64,000 nucleotides of DNA from Schumannella sp. 10F1B-5-1. GTDB taxonomy: Bacteria; Actinomycetota; Actinomycetes; Actinomycetales; Microbacteriaceae. The translations under genes and the position numbers were made by a program. The notes under the pieces are model-generated. The model did not search any database. It had not been told where the DNA came from and saw nothing but the letters and a program-made list of their open reading frames with translations. Below are positions 51,115 to 60,336 of the stretch, piece by piece (within the stretch, counting starts at the first letter, position 1; each line of letters opens with the position of its first letter). The DNA lies in assembly GCF_006517535.1 (NCBI RefSeq), contig NZ_VHQH01000037.1, forward strand, positions 1 to 64,000, written 5' to 3'.

Positions 51115-52152
51115 GTGACCGCGACCCCCGCCGAGACCCTGCGCGACATCGGCGAGGCGGCCGTGCTGCAGCGCATCTTCCCGAAGCTGCCGGCGGCGGA
51201 TGCGGCGCTCGTCGGCCCCGGAGACGACGCGGCCGTCGTGGCCGCCCCCGACGCGCGCATCGTGATCACGACCGACACGATGGTGCACGGCCCCGACTTC
51301 CGGCTCGCGTGGTCGACGCCGCACGACCTCGGCTGGAAGGCCGCCGCGACGAACCTGGCCGACGTCGCCGCGATGGGCGCGACGCCGACGGCGCTCGTGG
51401 TCGCGCTGACGGTGCCCGCCGAGACGCCGGTCTCCGATCTGGAGGCGCTCGCCGACGGACTGCGCGAGGCGTGCGCGGCTTTGGCCCGCGGCTGCGGTGT
51501 CGTCGGGGGAGACCTCGGCGCCTCGCCCACGTTCACGATCTCGGTGACCGCGATCGGCGACCTGGTCGGTGGCGACCCGGTGCTGCGCTCGGGCGCGCGG
51601 CCGGGTGACGTCGTCGCGGTCGCCGGGCAGCTCGGCCTGGCCGCGAAGGGCCTCGCGCTGCTGTTCGCCCGCGGCGTCGACAAGGAGGGGAATCCGGATG
51701 CGCGGCGCGCCCGCAACCTGCGCTCCCGCTTCCCGGCCGAGGTGTCGGCGCAGCTCGCCCCGCGTCCGCCGATCTACGCCGGCCCGGTCGCGGCGCTGTC
51801 GGGCGCGACGGCGATGCTCGACGTGAGCGACGGGCTGCTGCTGGATGCGCGGCGCATCGCCCAGGCCTCGGGGGTCGTGCTCGACCTCGCGGGGCGGGGC
51901 GAGGGTGGCGCGAGCGCCGCGACGACCGGCGTCGCCGAGGTGCTGCACGGCGGCGAGGACCATGCGCTGCTGGCCTGCTTCCCGCGCGCGGAGGACGTGC
52001 CGCCGCCGTTCCGCGTGATCGGGCGGGTGCTGGCGGCGACCGAGACGGATGCCGACGGGCGCGACATCGGCTCCGTCACGGTCGACGGCGAGCCGGCCGA
52101 GGAGCGCGGCGGATGGGACCCCTACGCCGAGTGGGCGGGCGGCGCCGGCTGA
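51115..52152 (+). CDS. thiL: Thiamine-monophosphate kinase
   Basis: Phosphorylates thiamine monophosphate to the diphosphate cofactor. 345 residues of the AIR synthase/PurM fold. GEAAVLQRIFP opens the protein, GPGDDAAVV and TTDTMVHGPDF bind Mg-ATP, and KAAATNLADVAAMGATP, GGDLGAS and the late DVSDGLLLDARRIA and GGEDHALL complete the active site. GTG 51115 is probably leaderless: TACCGT lies about 8 bp upstream. Confidence 0.95.
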   Translation: MTATPAETLRDIGEAAVLQRIFPKLPAADAALVGPGDDAAVVAAPDARIVITTDTMVHGPDFRLAWSTPHDLGWKAAATNLADVAAMGATPTALVVALTVPAETPVSDLEALADGLREACAALARGCGVVGGDLGASPTFTISVTAIGDLVGGDPVLRSGARPGDVVAVAGQLGLAAKGLALLFARGVDKEGNPDARRARNLRSRFPAEVSAQLAPRPPIYAGPVAALSGATAMLDVSDGLLLDARRIAQASGVVLDLAGRGEGGASAATTGVAEVLHGGEDHALLACFPRAEDVPPPFRVIGRVLAATETDADGRDIGSVTVDGEPAEERGGWDPYAEWAGGAG

Positions 52153-52174
52153 GAGTCCGGCCGCACGGCGGGCG

Positions 52175-53413
52175 TCAGCGGCAGGACAGCGACTCGACGA
52201 CCGCGTAGGGCGGGCCGCTGGGCCAGTGCTGCACGATCAGGTCGGCGGGCGCATCCGTGCCGAGTCCCGCGATCGGGTACTCGCGGCGCTCGCTGGGCGC
52301 ATCGGTCGCCGTCGCCGAGAACGCGACGGTCGCGATCGCCGTGCCGTCGCAGGAGTCGGTCGAGGCGATGGTCCAGATCCAGCACTGCTGACCGACCGTG
52401 CAGTCGCCGGCGCCGGGGGTGTCGACCGAGGCCGATTCGAAGGCCATCGCGGTGCCGTCGTGCGCGGGCGCCGGCGCGTCGTCGCCGCGCTTCTGCGGGT
52501 GCGCGGCCGGCAGCGTCACGCCGTCGTCGGCGGGCTCGAACAGCTGCGGGTTCGCGGCGATGAGACCGCCGACGACGATGCCGATGACGGCGATCGCGGC
52601 GCCGAGCGCGATGGTCCATTTCTCGCGGCGGCGCCGGCGGGTCACGCGCTGCACCTCGACCTCGGCGGTCGACAGCGTCTCGTCGGCGTCGGGCACCCAG
52701 CTGCTGACGGCGGGCTCGGCCTCGTGCCAGCCCGGCTCGACGGAGTCCGCCTCGTCGGCGCTCTCGGGCGCGAAGCGGCTGGCGCGGCCGGCGCCGTGTC
52801 CGCTGCCCGCTCCCTCGGCCGCGGTGGGCGGCATCCAGTAGCTGTCGCCGGTCGGCTGCACGGGAGCGATCGGCTCCTCGGGCAGCGGGCTCAGCACGAC
52901 GTCCTCGCGGTCGTCGACGGCCGGCGGCGGAGCCCACTGCGAGGGATCGGCGGCCAGGTCGGCGAGCGTCGCGGCGGGGTCGTCGGGGAGCCCGTCGATG
53001 TCGTCGATCGGGTCGGCGAAGGGTCGCGCATCCCCGGCCGTGCGGAATCCGCCGTCACCCGAGCCGGGCGCGAAGGCCGTGCCGCCGGGAGCGAAGGCGG
53101 TGCCGCCCGGGGCGAAGCCCGAGGTGCGGCGCGCGGTCGTCGTCGAACCCGAGGCGCCGGATGCGGAGGCCGCGCCGGCGTAGGGCCCGGTCAGGATCGC
53201 GAAGGCGGGCCGGGTCAGCTCGTCGCGCAGCAGGTCGCGGGCGGCCTGCGCGCGCCCGAAGCGCTCGGCCGCGGCGCGCAGCTCGTCGGGACCGGCCTCG
53301 AGCAGCAGATCGGGGTGCGTCGCGCGGGCGACCTTGCGGAAGGCGCGCTCGATCGACTCGAGCGGCGCACCCGGCGCCAGCCCGAGGATCTCCTCCGCCT
53401 CATTCGGCGTCAC
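52175..53413 (-). CDS. J-domain membrane protein
   Basis: 412 residues. An N-terminal J domain (about 1-72) has the HPD motif at residues 33-35, so it can stimulate an Hsp70 ATPase. A long disordered linker (about 80-255) contains an exact triple repeat FAPGGTAFAPGGTAFAPG, then a basic RVTRRRRREKWT stretch, one membrane helix (about 261-282), and an extracytoplasmic domain of about 120 residues with four Cys (DCTVGQQCWIW, SCDG, LSCR). There is no zinc-finger or DnaJ client domain. It is likely a co-chaperone tied to the membrane; the outer domain is not recognised. Confidence 0.83.
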   Translation of the reverse strand: MTPNEAEEILGLAPGAPLESIERAFRKVARATHPDLLLEAGPDELRAAAERFGRAQAARDLLRDELTRPAFAILTGPYAGAASASGASGSTTTARRTSGFAPGGTAFAPGGTAFAPGSGDGGFRTAGDARPFADPIDDIDGLPDDPAATLADLAADPSQWAPPPAVDDREDVVLSPLPEEPIAPVQPTGDSYWMPPTAAEGAGSGHGAGRASRFAPESADEADSVEPGWHEAEPAVSSWVPDADETLSTAEVEVQRVTRRRRREKWTIALGAAIAVIGIVVGGLIAANPQLFEPADDGVTLPAAHPQKRGDDAPAPAHDGTAMAFESASVDTPGAGDCTVGQQCWIWTIASTDSCDGTAIATVAFSATATDAPSERREYPIAGLGTDAPADLIVQHWPSGPPYAVVESLSCR

Positions 53414-53461
53414 GCGTCCCCCCGCACCTCGGCAGGCTATGCGGGGCGCACCGGCCGTGTC

Positions 53462-54496
53462 TCACCCCAGATCGGGGCGGACGCGCGGCGCGGGCTCCGG
53501 GAGCGCGTCGTCACCCGCATCCGGGGCGGTGTCGGCGATCGGGAGCGCCCGCTCGCGCCACAGCCGCTCGGCGCGCCGACCCCAGAGCGTCGCGCCGATC
53601 AGCACGACGGCGCCGATCAGCCCCGGAACGCCGATGCGCTCGCCGGCGAGCACGACGGCGATGCCGAGAGCCCAGATCGGCTCGGTTCCCAGCAGTATCC
53701 CGGCGCGCGAGGCGGAGGTGCGCCGGGTCGCCCAGAGCGTTCCGAGGAAGGCGGCGATCGTGCATCCCAGCACCAGGTAGGCGATGCCGGCCCACTGCGC
53801 CGGGCCGAAGCCGCCGATCGCGGCGAGTAGCGGCCCGCCGCCGACGATCGCGAACGCGACGGCGCCGACGCTCAGCTCGACGGTCGTCAGCGCGATGACG
53901 TCGCTGCCGGGCTGGGCGGCGGTGCGGCCCTCGGCGACCCCGAGCCCGGCCCGCGTGACGGCGGCGCACAGGATGAGGGCGTCGCCCGGGTTCGGCGCGG
54001 TCAGCCCGCCGCCGCTCACCAGCAGCCCCACGCCCACGACGGCGAGCAGGATGCTGCCGATCAGTCCGCGCGAGAGCGGGCGGCGCAGGCGGGCGGCCTC
54101 GATGAGCGGCGTGATCAGCACCGAGAGGCCGATCAGCAGGCCCGCGTTGGCGGCGCTCGTGAGCGTCACCCCGACGGTCTCGAGCGCGATCGTCGCGGCG
54201 CGGAGGGCGCCGAGCGTGACGCCGGCACGCAGGGAGCGGCGGAGGGCGCCGGGGGCGGCGCCGCGGCGACCGGTGCTGGCGCGTCCGGCGCCGCCGAGCG
54301 CGCCCGCGCGTCGGGCCGCGCACAGGCCGAGCAGCAGCACGGCCGCCGGCACGAAGCGCGCGCACATCACGGCGGCGGCCGACGAGGCCGCGGCGAGGTC
54401 CTTCGACGCGAGGTAGCTGCCGCCCCAGACGACGGCGATGCCGAGCAGCACGAGGTCGGGCGACTGCGCGCGGAGGGCGCCGCGGAGAGTGGTCAT
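53462..54496 (-). CDS. EamA/DMT-superfamily transporter
   Basis: 344 residues with ten hydrophobic helices in two EamA repeats: first VLLGIAVVWGGSYLASKDLAAAS near residue 15, and second beginning near residue 190 with GTEPIWALGIAVVLAGERIGVPGLIGAVVLI at its end. Members export amino acids or other metabolites. A basic loop of about 35 residues in the first repeat (RASTGRRGAAPGALRRSLR) is unusual. It is divergent from a LysR gene, so its expression is probably controlled by that regulator. ATG 54494-54496 chosen; a longer frame exists but starts inside the divergent promoter. Confidence 0.88.
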   Translation of the reverse strand: MTTLRGALRAQSPDLVLLGIAVVWGGSYLASKDLAAASSAAAVMCARFVPAAVLLLGLCAARRAGALGGAGRASTGRRGAAPGALRRSLRAGVTLGALRAATIALETVGVTLTSAANAGLLIGLSVLITPLIEAARLRRPLSRGLIGSILLAVVGVGLLVSGGGLTAPNPGDALILCAAVTRAGLGVAEGRTAAQPGSDVIALTTVELSVGAVAFAIVGGGPLLAAIGGFGPAQWAGIAYLVLGCTIAAFLGTLWATRRTSASRAGILLGTEPIWALGIAVVLAGERIGVPGLIGAVVLIGATLWGRRAERLWRERALPIADTAPDAGDDALPEPAPRVRPDLG

Positions 54497-54523
54497 GCCT
54501 TGACCGTGGCGTGCGCATCCATT

Positions 54524-54563
54524 CAGAACAACGGGCACTCTGCTCAGGTACCGATAAGTTCTG
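54524..54563. promoter_or_regulatory. Possible LysR binding region
   Basis: Inverted CAGAAC (54524-54529) and GTTCTG (54558-54563), 28 bp apart, lie in the EamA-LysR divergent gap. The sequence GATAAGTT near 54553 could be the LysR -10 element, with a leaderless start at 54568. Confidence 0.4.
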
Positions 54564-54567
54564 CTTC

Positions 54568-55494
54568 ATGGATCCAGTTCACCTGCGCACCCTGCGCGAG
54601 CTGCGCGACCGCGGCTCGGTGACGGCCGTCGCCGTGGCGCTGCACATCTCGGCCTCCGCCGTGTCGCAGCAGCTGGCCGCGCTGCAGCGGTCGGTCGGCG
54701 TTCCGCTGACCCGGCTGCAGGGGCGCGTGCTGGCCCTGACCCCGGCGGGCGAGAGGCTCGCCGACGCGGCCGGCGAGGTGCTCGGCGCGCTCGCCCACGC
54801 CCGGGATGCCGTGACCGACTACCTGGATGAGCCCGCGGCCCCGGTGGGCGTCACCGCCTTCCACAGTGTCGGGCTCGCCTGGTTCCCGCGGCTGATCGCC
54901 GCCGCGCTGGCCGACGACGCGGTGCCGAGCATCCGCTGTCGCGATGAGGACGTCTCGATCGGCGACTTCGTCGACCTGGTCGCCGACCACGACGTGGTCA
55001 TCGCGCACCGTCCGCTCGCCTCGGCGCCGTGGCCCGAGCGGCGGGTCGTCGTGACGCCGCTCATGGTCGAGCCGATCGACCTCGCGCTCGCCGCCGACCA
55101 CCCGCTCGCGCGCCGGACGTCGATCGCGCTCGCCGACCTCGCCGACACGACCTGGCTGGCCGCGCACGAGGGCTTCGCGCTCGAGCCGCTGCTGGTGCAG
55201 GCGCTCGCCGCGACGACCGGCAGGCCGATCGACATCGCACATCGGGTCAACGAGTTCAACGTGGCGGCGGCGATCATCGCCGAGACTCCGGTCGTCGGGC
55301 TGCTGCCGCGGTTCACGGGCGTGCCCGAGGCCTACCGCGACCGGGTCGTGCTGCGTCCGCTCGCCGACCTCGAGATCGGCCGCCGCGTGGATGCGCTCAC
55401 CCGTCCCGAGTCGATGGCCCGCCGCAGCGTGCGCTCGGTGCTCGACCTGCTGACTCGCATCGCCGACGAGACGGTGCGCGGGTCGCGAGGGTGA
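54568..55494 (+). CDS. LysR-family transcriptional regulator
   Basis: 308 residues. The N-terminal wHTH (about 1-60) has DPVHLRTLRELRDRGSVTAVA and the recognition helix ISASAVSQQLAALQRSVGVPL. A periplasmic-binding-like effector domain (about 90-295) follows. The divergent EamA exporter is the likely target, a pairing typical of amino acid or drug export. ATG 54568 is the first codon that fits the wHTH fold. Confidence 0.92.
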   Translation: MDPVHLRTLRELRDRGSVTAVAVALHISASAVSQQLAALQRSVGVPLTRLQGRVLALTPAGERLADAAGEVLGALAHARDAVTDYLDEPAAPVGVTAFHSVGLAWFPRLIAAALADDAVPSIRCRDEDVSIGDFVDLVADHDVVIAHRPLASAPWPERRVVVTPLMVEPIDLALAADHPLARRTSIALADLADTTWLAAHEGFALEPLLVQALAATTGRPIDIAHRVNEFNVAAAIIAETPVVGLLPRFTGVPEAYRDRVVLRPLADLEIGRRVDALTRPESMARRSVRSVLDLLTRIADETVRGSRG

Positions 55495-55547
55495 ATCGGC
55501 ACCGGCCCGGCCCGGCGCGGCGCCGGCGCTGCTGCGGGCCGGGCCAG

Positions 55548-55892
55548 TCAGTCCTGCGCGTCGAGCGCCGCCTCGAGGCGCTCGAGCTTGCCGTCGATCT
55601 CGCCCGTGTGACCGGGGCGGATGTCGGCCTTCAGCACGAGCGACACCCGCGAGCCGTAGGCGCCGACGGCTTCGGTGGCGCGCTTGACGACGTCCATCAC
55701 CTCGTCCCACTCGCCCTCGATCTCGGTGAACATCGAGCTCGTGCGGTTGGGCAGGCCCGACTCGCGCACGATGCGCACGGCCGCGGCGACGGCGTCGTGC
55801 ACCGAGTCGGCCGCCGCGGTCGGGTCGGCATCCGAGCCGGCGGGGGCGGATGCGGGGCGGCCGCTGGGAGCGACCGAGAACGCGACGATCAT
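55548..55892 (-). CDS. Thiamine-binding/MTH1187 family protein
   Basis: 114 residues of the DUF77 (MTH1187/YqgV) ferredoxin-like fold: MIVAFSVAPSGR at the start, the SMFTEIEGEWDEVMDVVKRATEAVG helix region, and SRVSLVLKADIRPG at the end. Proteins of this family bind thiamine or related small molecules. An insertion of about 12 residues (PASAPAGSDADPTAA) follows the first strand. Its ATG overlaps the rsmD stop by 4 bp, so the two genes form an operon. Confidence 0.83.
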   Translation of the reverse strand: MIVAFSVAPSGRPASAPAGSDADPTAAADSVHDAVAAAVRIVRESGLPNRTSSMFTEIEGEWDEVMDVVKRATEAVGAYGSRVSLVLKADIRPGHTGEIDGKLERLEAALDAQD

Positions 55893-56524
55893 GGGGTGTC
55901 CTCCTCGGTGAGGTCGGAGTCGGGGTCGGGGGCAGAGCCGGCGTCAGCGCCGGAACCCGCGACCGGCGTCAGCCAGTGCACGGCCGTCTCGCCGTAGTTC
56001 TTGGTGCGCTCGAGCTCGAGGCCGTCGGGCAGCGCGGGTAGCGCATCCCGGGCCGAGCGTTCGAGCACGACGACCGCGTCGGCGCTCAGCACCGGCGCGA
56101 GCGCCTCGAGGTTGTGCGTCAGCTCGACGCCGCCGAGGTCGTAGGGCGGGTCGAGGAAGACGAGGTCCCAGGGGCCGACCGTGCCGCCGAGGAACGACTG
56201 CACCGGCTGGCTCGTGACCGTGATCTTCGGGGCGGCGCCCCGCGGGGCGGCCTTCGTGACGAGGCGCGCGTTCTCACGGCCGACCTTCGTGGCGGCGTTG
56301 CCGCGGTCGACGAGCACGACCTCGGCGGCGCCCCGGGATGCGGACTCGAGCCCGAGCGCACCCGAGCCGGCGTAGAGGTCGAGCACGCGCATCCCGTCGA
56401 TCGCGTCGCGGGCCTCGAGCGCCGAGAAGATCGCCTCGCGCACGCGGTCGCTCGTGGGCCGGGTGCCGAACGGCGGCACCGCGAGCCGCAGCGAGCCGGC
56501 GAAGCCCGAGATGATGCGCGTCAC
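55889..56524 (-). CDS. rsmD: 16S rRNA (guanine966-N2)-methyltransferase
   Basis: 211 residues. MTRIISGFAGSLRL and TRPTSDRVREAIFSAL match the start of RsmD. The SAM-binding VLDLYAGSGALGLES and the catalytic FLDPPYDL (DPPY) motif are present. Methylates G966 in the small-subunit rRNA. The GTG start is at 56522-56524. There is an acidic C-terminal tail (GADAGSAPDPDSDLTEED). Confidence 0.93.
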   Translation of the reverse strand: MTRIISGFAGSLRLAVPPFGTRPTSDRVREAIFSALEARDAIDGMRVLDLYAGSGALGLESASRGAAEVVLVDRGNAATKVGRENARLVTKAAPRGAAPKITVTSQPVQSFLGGTVGPWDLVFLDPPYDLGGVELTHNLEALAPVLSADAVVVLERSARDALPALPDGLELERTKNYGETAVHWLTPVAGSGADAGSAPDPDSDLTEEDTP

Positions 56525-56615
56525 GCCCACCACGCTAGTGCGCCCCGCCGTCGCGACCGGCTCGGCGACCGACACCGCCGTCAGCTCCGTCGTCGGCACG
56601 ACGCATCCCGAACCA

Positions 56616-56688
56616 TCTCAAGGAGTTGCTGTGACGGGTGGGGCGGATGAGCAACAGCGGTCACTCTGGTTACAGCAACTCCTTGAGA
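56616..56688. repeat. Inverted repeat between rsmD and corA
   Basis: Perfect 17-bp arms (TCTCAAGGAGTTGCTGT at 56616-56632 and its complement at 56672-56688), extendable to 20 bp with one G-T pair, enclose 39 bp. There is no T run. The rest of the 275-bp gap holds only a corA promoter candidate. Confidence 0.88.
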
Positions 56689-56787
56689 CGGTCAGGAGCA
56701 GGGCGAACGGCGTGGGCGCGGTCGGGCGCAGGGCAGCGCAGCGCCGCCCGATCCGCGCCGGAACGCACCCGCGACACCGGGCGGGCC

Positions 56788-56793
56788 TACGAT
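56788..56793 (+). promoter_or_regulatory. -10 element of corA
   Basis: TACGAT lies 6 bp before the GTG start of corA, the arrangement of a leaderless actinobacterial promoter. Confidence 0.5.
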
Positions 56794-56799
56794 GCACGC

Positions 56800-57843
56800 G
56801 TGACCGACACCCTGCGCCTCCCGCCGAGCGTGCTGAAGAACGTCGTCTACGAGAACGGCGCGCGCCTCGCCGCCCCGCCGAGCTTCGCCGAGACGTTCCG
56901 GCTGCTGGAGGCGCATCCCGACGCCCTCGCCTGGATCGGCATGCTCAAGCCGACCGCGACCGAGCTGGCCGAGCTCGCCGAGGAGTTCGACCTGCATCCG
57001 CTCGCGATCGAGGATGCCGTCACCGCCCACCAGCGCCCCAAGATCGAGCGCTACGGCGACACCCGCTTCATGGTGCTGCGCGCCGCGTACTACGACGACG
57101 CGGCCGAGCAGATCACCTTCGGCGAGCTGCACGTCTTCAGCGGCGCGAACTTCGTCATCACGGTGCGGCACGGCGAGTCGCCGAAGCTGACGCCGGTGCG
57201 CGAGCGCATGGAGACCGAGCCGGATGCGCTGAAGGAGGGCGCCGAGGCGGTGCTCTACGCGATCCTGGATGCCGTCGTCGACGGCTACCTGCCGGTCGTG
57301 AAGGGCCTCGCGAACGACATCGACGAGATCGAGACGCAGGTCTTCGACGGCGACCCGCTCGTGTCGCGCCGCATCTACCAGCTGAACCGCGAGGTCATCG
57401 AGTTCGAGCGCGCCGTCAGCCCGCTGATCGGCATCATCGACGAGCTGTCGTCGGGCTGGGTCGACGGGGATGCGAGCGAGGTGCTCGAGCAGTACCTGCG
57501 TGACGTCGCCGACCACGTGGTGCAGGCGAAGGAGCGCATCGACGAGTTCCGGGTGCTGCTGCGCGACATCCTGCAGGTCAACACGAACCTGGTCGGGCAG
57601 CGGCAGAACGAGGAGTCGCAGCGGCTCTCCGCGGCGTCGAACCGGCAGGCGGAGGAGGCGCGGCGCATCTCCGGATGGGCGGCCATCCTGTTCGTGCCCT
57701 CGCTGATCGGCTCGATCTACGGCATGAACTTCAAGTACATGCCCGAGCTCGACTGGCCGCTCGGCTACCCGATGGCGCTCGGCATCATGCTCGGCTCGGG
57801 CGTCGCGCTCTACTTCGTGTTCAAGCGGCGGGGTTGGATCTGA
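56800..57843 (+). CDS. corA: CorA-family magnesium/cobalt transporter
   Basis: 347 residues. A large N-terminal cytoplasmic domain is followed by the long stalk helix and two C-terminal membrane helices. The selectivity signature YGMNF is retained (GMN at residues 308-310), with the acidic loop KYMPELDWP after it. Mediates Mg2+ (and possibly Co2+ or Ni2+) uptake as a pentamer. GTG 56800 is preceded closely by a -10 element. No M-box riboswitch is seen. Confidence 0.93.
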   Translation: MTDTLRLPPSVLKNVVYENGARLAAPPSFAETFRLLEAHPDALAWIGMLKPTATELAELAEEFDLHPLAIEDAVTAHQRPKIERYGDTRFMVLRAAYYDDAAEQITFGELHVFSGANFVITVRHGESPKLTPVRERMETEPDALKEGAEAVLYAILDAVVDGYLPVVKGLANDIDEIETQVFDGDPLVSRRIYQLNREVIEFERAVSPLIGIIDELSSGWVDGDASEVLEQYLRDVADHVVQAKERIDEFRVLLRDILQVNTNLVGQRQNEESQRLSAASNRQAEEARRISGWAAILFVPSLIGSIYGMNFKYMPELDWPLGYPMALGIMLGSGVALYFVFKRRGWI

Positions 57844-57935
57844 GCGCCTCGCCGGCGACTGCAACGCCACCGGCTCGGCCTCTCAGTCCGCGCCCGCGCA
57901 GGATGCGTGACGCCGGCGCTCGATAGCCTCTCAGC

Positions 57936-60188
57936 GTGACCCCGAGCCTCGATCCGAGCGCCGCGGCGCCGGCCGCCGCCGCGCACGCGGGCGACGTCGG
58001 CCCGCTCGAGCGCAAGCTCGGCGCGCTGCTCGGCGGGCGCACGGCCGGCGCCTTCGAGCGCGGCCTCGGCGTGCGCACGGTCGGCGACCTGCTCACGCAC
58101 TACCCGCGCCGCTACGCCCGCCGCGGCGAGCTGACGGCCCTCGCGAGCCTGACGGTCGGCGACGACGTCACGATCGTGGCCGAGGTGCGCAAGGTCAACG
58201 AGCGCGTCATGCGGGCGCGGAAGGGCTCGATCCTCGAGGTCGAGGTCACCGACGGCAGCGGCATCCTCAGCCTCACCTTCTTCAACCAGGCCTGGCGGTC
58301 GCAGCAGCTGCGCCCGGGCGTGCGGGGCATGTTCGCGGGCAAGGTGGGCGACTATCGCGGGCAGCGGCAGCTCGCGCATCCCGACTACGAGCTCTTCGAC
58401 GCCGACGACCCGCGCGCGCAGCTGACCGAGGGCAGCGACGAGGCGAAGGGCTGGGCCGAGCAGCCCGTGCCGGTGTATCCGGCGACGTCGACGCTGCCGA
58501 CCTGGAAGATCCAGCAGGCGGTCGAGGTCGTGCTCGACGCCCTGCCGCGGCTCGACGACCCGGTTCCGGATGCGGTGCGCCAGGAGCGCGGGCTCGTCGA
58601 CTTCGCCCGCGCCCTCGAGCTCATCCACCGCCCCCAGCGCGACGCCGACTGGCGGGCGGCCCGGGATGCGCTGCGCTTCCAGGAGGCGTTCGTGCTGCAG
58701 TCGGCGCTGCTGCGGCAGCGTGCCCAGCGGCGGGCCGAGGCGGCCGCGCCCCGGCATCCGGGAAAGCTGCTGGCCGAGTTCGACGCGGCGCTGCCGTTCC
58801 AGCTGACCGGCGACCAGCGGCTCGTGGGGGAGGAGATCGAGCGCGACCTCGCCTCCGACGCCCCCATGAACCGGCTCGTGCAGGGCGAGGTCGGCTCGGG
58901 CAAGACGCTCGTCGCGCTGCGCGCGATGCTCACGGTCGTCGACTCGGGCGGGCAGGCGGCGCTGCTGGCGCCGACCGAGGTGCTCGCGGCGCAGCACCTG
59001 CGCTCGATCGTGCGCTCGCTCGGTCCCGACCTGGCCGCGCGCCTGCGCCCGACGCTCGTGACCGGGCAGCTCAGCGCGGCCGAGCGGCGCCGGGCGCTGC
59101 TCGCGGTCGCCTCGGGCGGCGCCTCGCTCGTCGTCGGCACGCACGCGCTGCTCGGCGACACGGTCTCGTTCGCCGACCTGGGCCTCGTCGTCGTCGACGA
59201 GCAGCATCGATTCGGCGTCGACCAGCGCGAGGCGTTGCGGCTGAAGGGGCGCTCGCCGCACGTGCTCGTGCTCACGGCCACGCCCATCCCGCGCACCGTC
59301 GCGATGACCGTCTTCGGCGACCTGGACACCTCGACCATCGCCGAGCTGCCGGCCGGGCGCTCGCCCATCGCGTCGTTCGTCGTCGGTCTCGCCGACCATC
59401 CCGGCTGGGAGCGCCGCATCTGGGAGCGGATGTCGGAAGAGCTCGCGCGAGGCCGCCAGGCCTTCGTCGTGTGCCCCGCGATCGACGCGAAGACGCCCGA
59501 TCCCGACCTCGCCCCGGCGCCCGACGCCGCCCCGGCTCCAGCGGCCGCCGACGGCGACGGCCCGCCCCCGCCGCCGATCGCCGCCGTTCTCACCGTGGTG
59601 GAGGAGGTGCGGCGCAACCCGCTGCTCGCCGGCCGCCGCATCGAGGCGCTACACGGGCGCATGAGCGCCGACGAGAAGGATGCGGTCATGCGCGCCTTCG
59701 CAGTCGGCGACATCGACGTGATCGTCGCGACGACCGTGATCGAGGTCGGCGTCGACGTGCCTAACGCCTCGACCATGGTCGTGCTCGACGCCGACCGCTT
59801 CGGCGTCTCGCAGCTGCATCAGCTGCGCGGCCGGGTGGGCCGCGGCGGCGTGCCGGGGCTCTGCCTGTTCGTGACGCACGCGCCGCCCGAGACCCTCGCG
59901 CGCGAGCGGGTGGATGCGGTGGCCGCGACCCTCGACGGATTCGAGCTGGCGAACGTCGACCTCGAGCTGCGTCGCGAGGGCGACGTGCTGGGCAGCGCCC
60001 AGTCGGGTGGCCGTTCGTCGCTGCGGCTGCTGCGCGTCGCGAAGGACGGCGACCTGATCGGCGAGGCCCGCGAGGCCGCGGCCGGGGTGCTCGAAGCCGA
60101 CCCGGCGCTGGCCGCGCATCCCGCCCTCGCCGCGGCGCTCGCGCGTCGACTCGATGAGGCCGAGGCGGCGTTCCTGGCCAAGGGCTGA
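57936..60188 (+). CDS. recG: ATP-dependent DNA helicase RecG
   Basis: 750 residues. The N-terminal wedge/OB domain (about 75-165) is followed by the helicase core: Walker A GEVGSGKTL with K323, DEQH at 421-424, TATPIPRT, and motif VI QLRGRVGRG near residue 630. Remodels stalled replication forks and Holliday junctions. An insertion of about 35 Pro/Ala/Asp-rich residues (near 520-555) between motifs is typical of actinobacterial RecG. GTG 57936 chosen. Confidence 0.95.
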   Translation: MTPSLDPSAAAPAAAAHAGDVGPLERKLGALLGGRTAGAFERGLGVRTVGDLLTHYPRRYARRGELTALASLTVGDDVTIVAEVRKVNERVMRARKGSILEVEVTDGSGILSLTFFNQAWRSQQLRPGVRGMFAGKVGDYRGQRQLAHPDYELFDADDPRAQLTEGSDEAKGWAEQPVPVYPATSTLPTWKIQQAVEVVLDALPRLDDPVPDAVRQERGLVDFARALELIHRPQRDADWRAARDALRFQEAFVLQSALLRQRAQRRAEAAAPRHPGKLLAEFDAALPFQLTGDQRLVGEEIERDLASDAPMNRLVQGEVGSGKTLVALRAMLTVVDSGGQAALLAPTEVLAAQHLRSIVRSLGPDLAARLRPTLVTGQLSAAERRRALLAVASGGASLVVGTHALLGDTVSFADLGLVVVDEQHRFGVDQREALRLKGRSPHVLVLTATPIPRTVAMTVFGDLDTSTIAELPAGRSPIASFVVGLADHPGWERRIWERMSEELARGRQAFVVCPAIDAKTPDPDLAPAPDAAPAPAAADGDGPPPPPIAAVLTVVEEVRRNPLLAGRRIEALHGRMSADEKDAVMRAFAVGDIDVIVATTVIEVGVDVPNASTMVVLDADRFGVSQLHQLRGRVGRGGVPGLCLFVTHAPPETLARERVDAVAATLDGFELANVDLELRREGDVLGSAQSGGRSSLRLLRVAKDGDLIGEAREAAAGVLEADPALAAHPALAAALARRLDEAEAAFLAKG

Positions 60189-60279
60189 CCTCTCGCTCGC
60201 GTCACGCGTGATTCACCGGGACGCGCCCACTCACCCGAGGATCACCTCCGCGTCGCTCGACGCCGTGCCCGCGCATCCG

Positions 60280-60314
60280 TAGCGTCGAGATCGTCCGAAC
60301 CCCCCGAACGGGGG
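60280..60314 (+). promoter_or_regulatory. Promoter candidate and short hairpin before the NLP gene
   Basis: TAGCGT at 60280-60285 could be a -10 element. A CCCCC-GAAC-GGGGG hairpin (60301-60314) lies in the leader, 22 bp before the ATG. Confidence 0.4.
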
Positions 60315-60336
60315 ACATCGAACGATTGGGGAGAAC

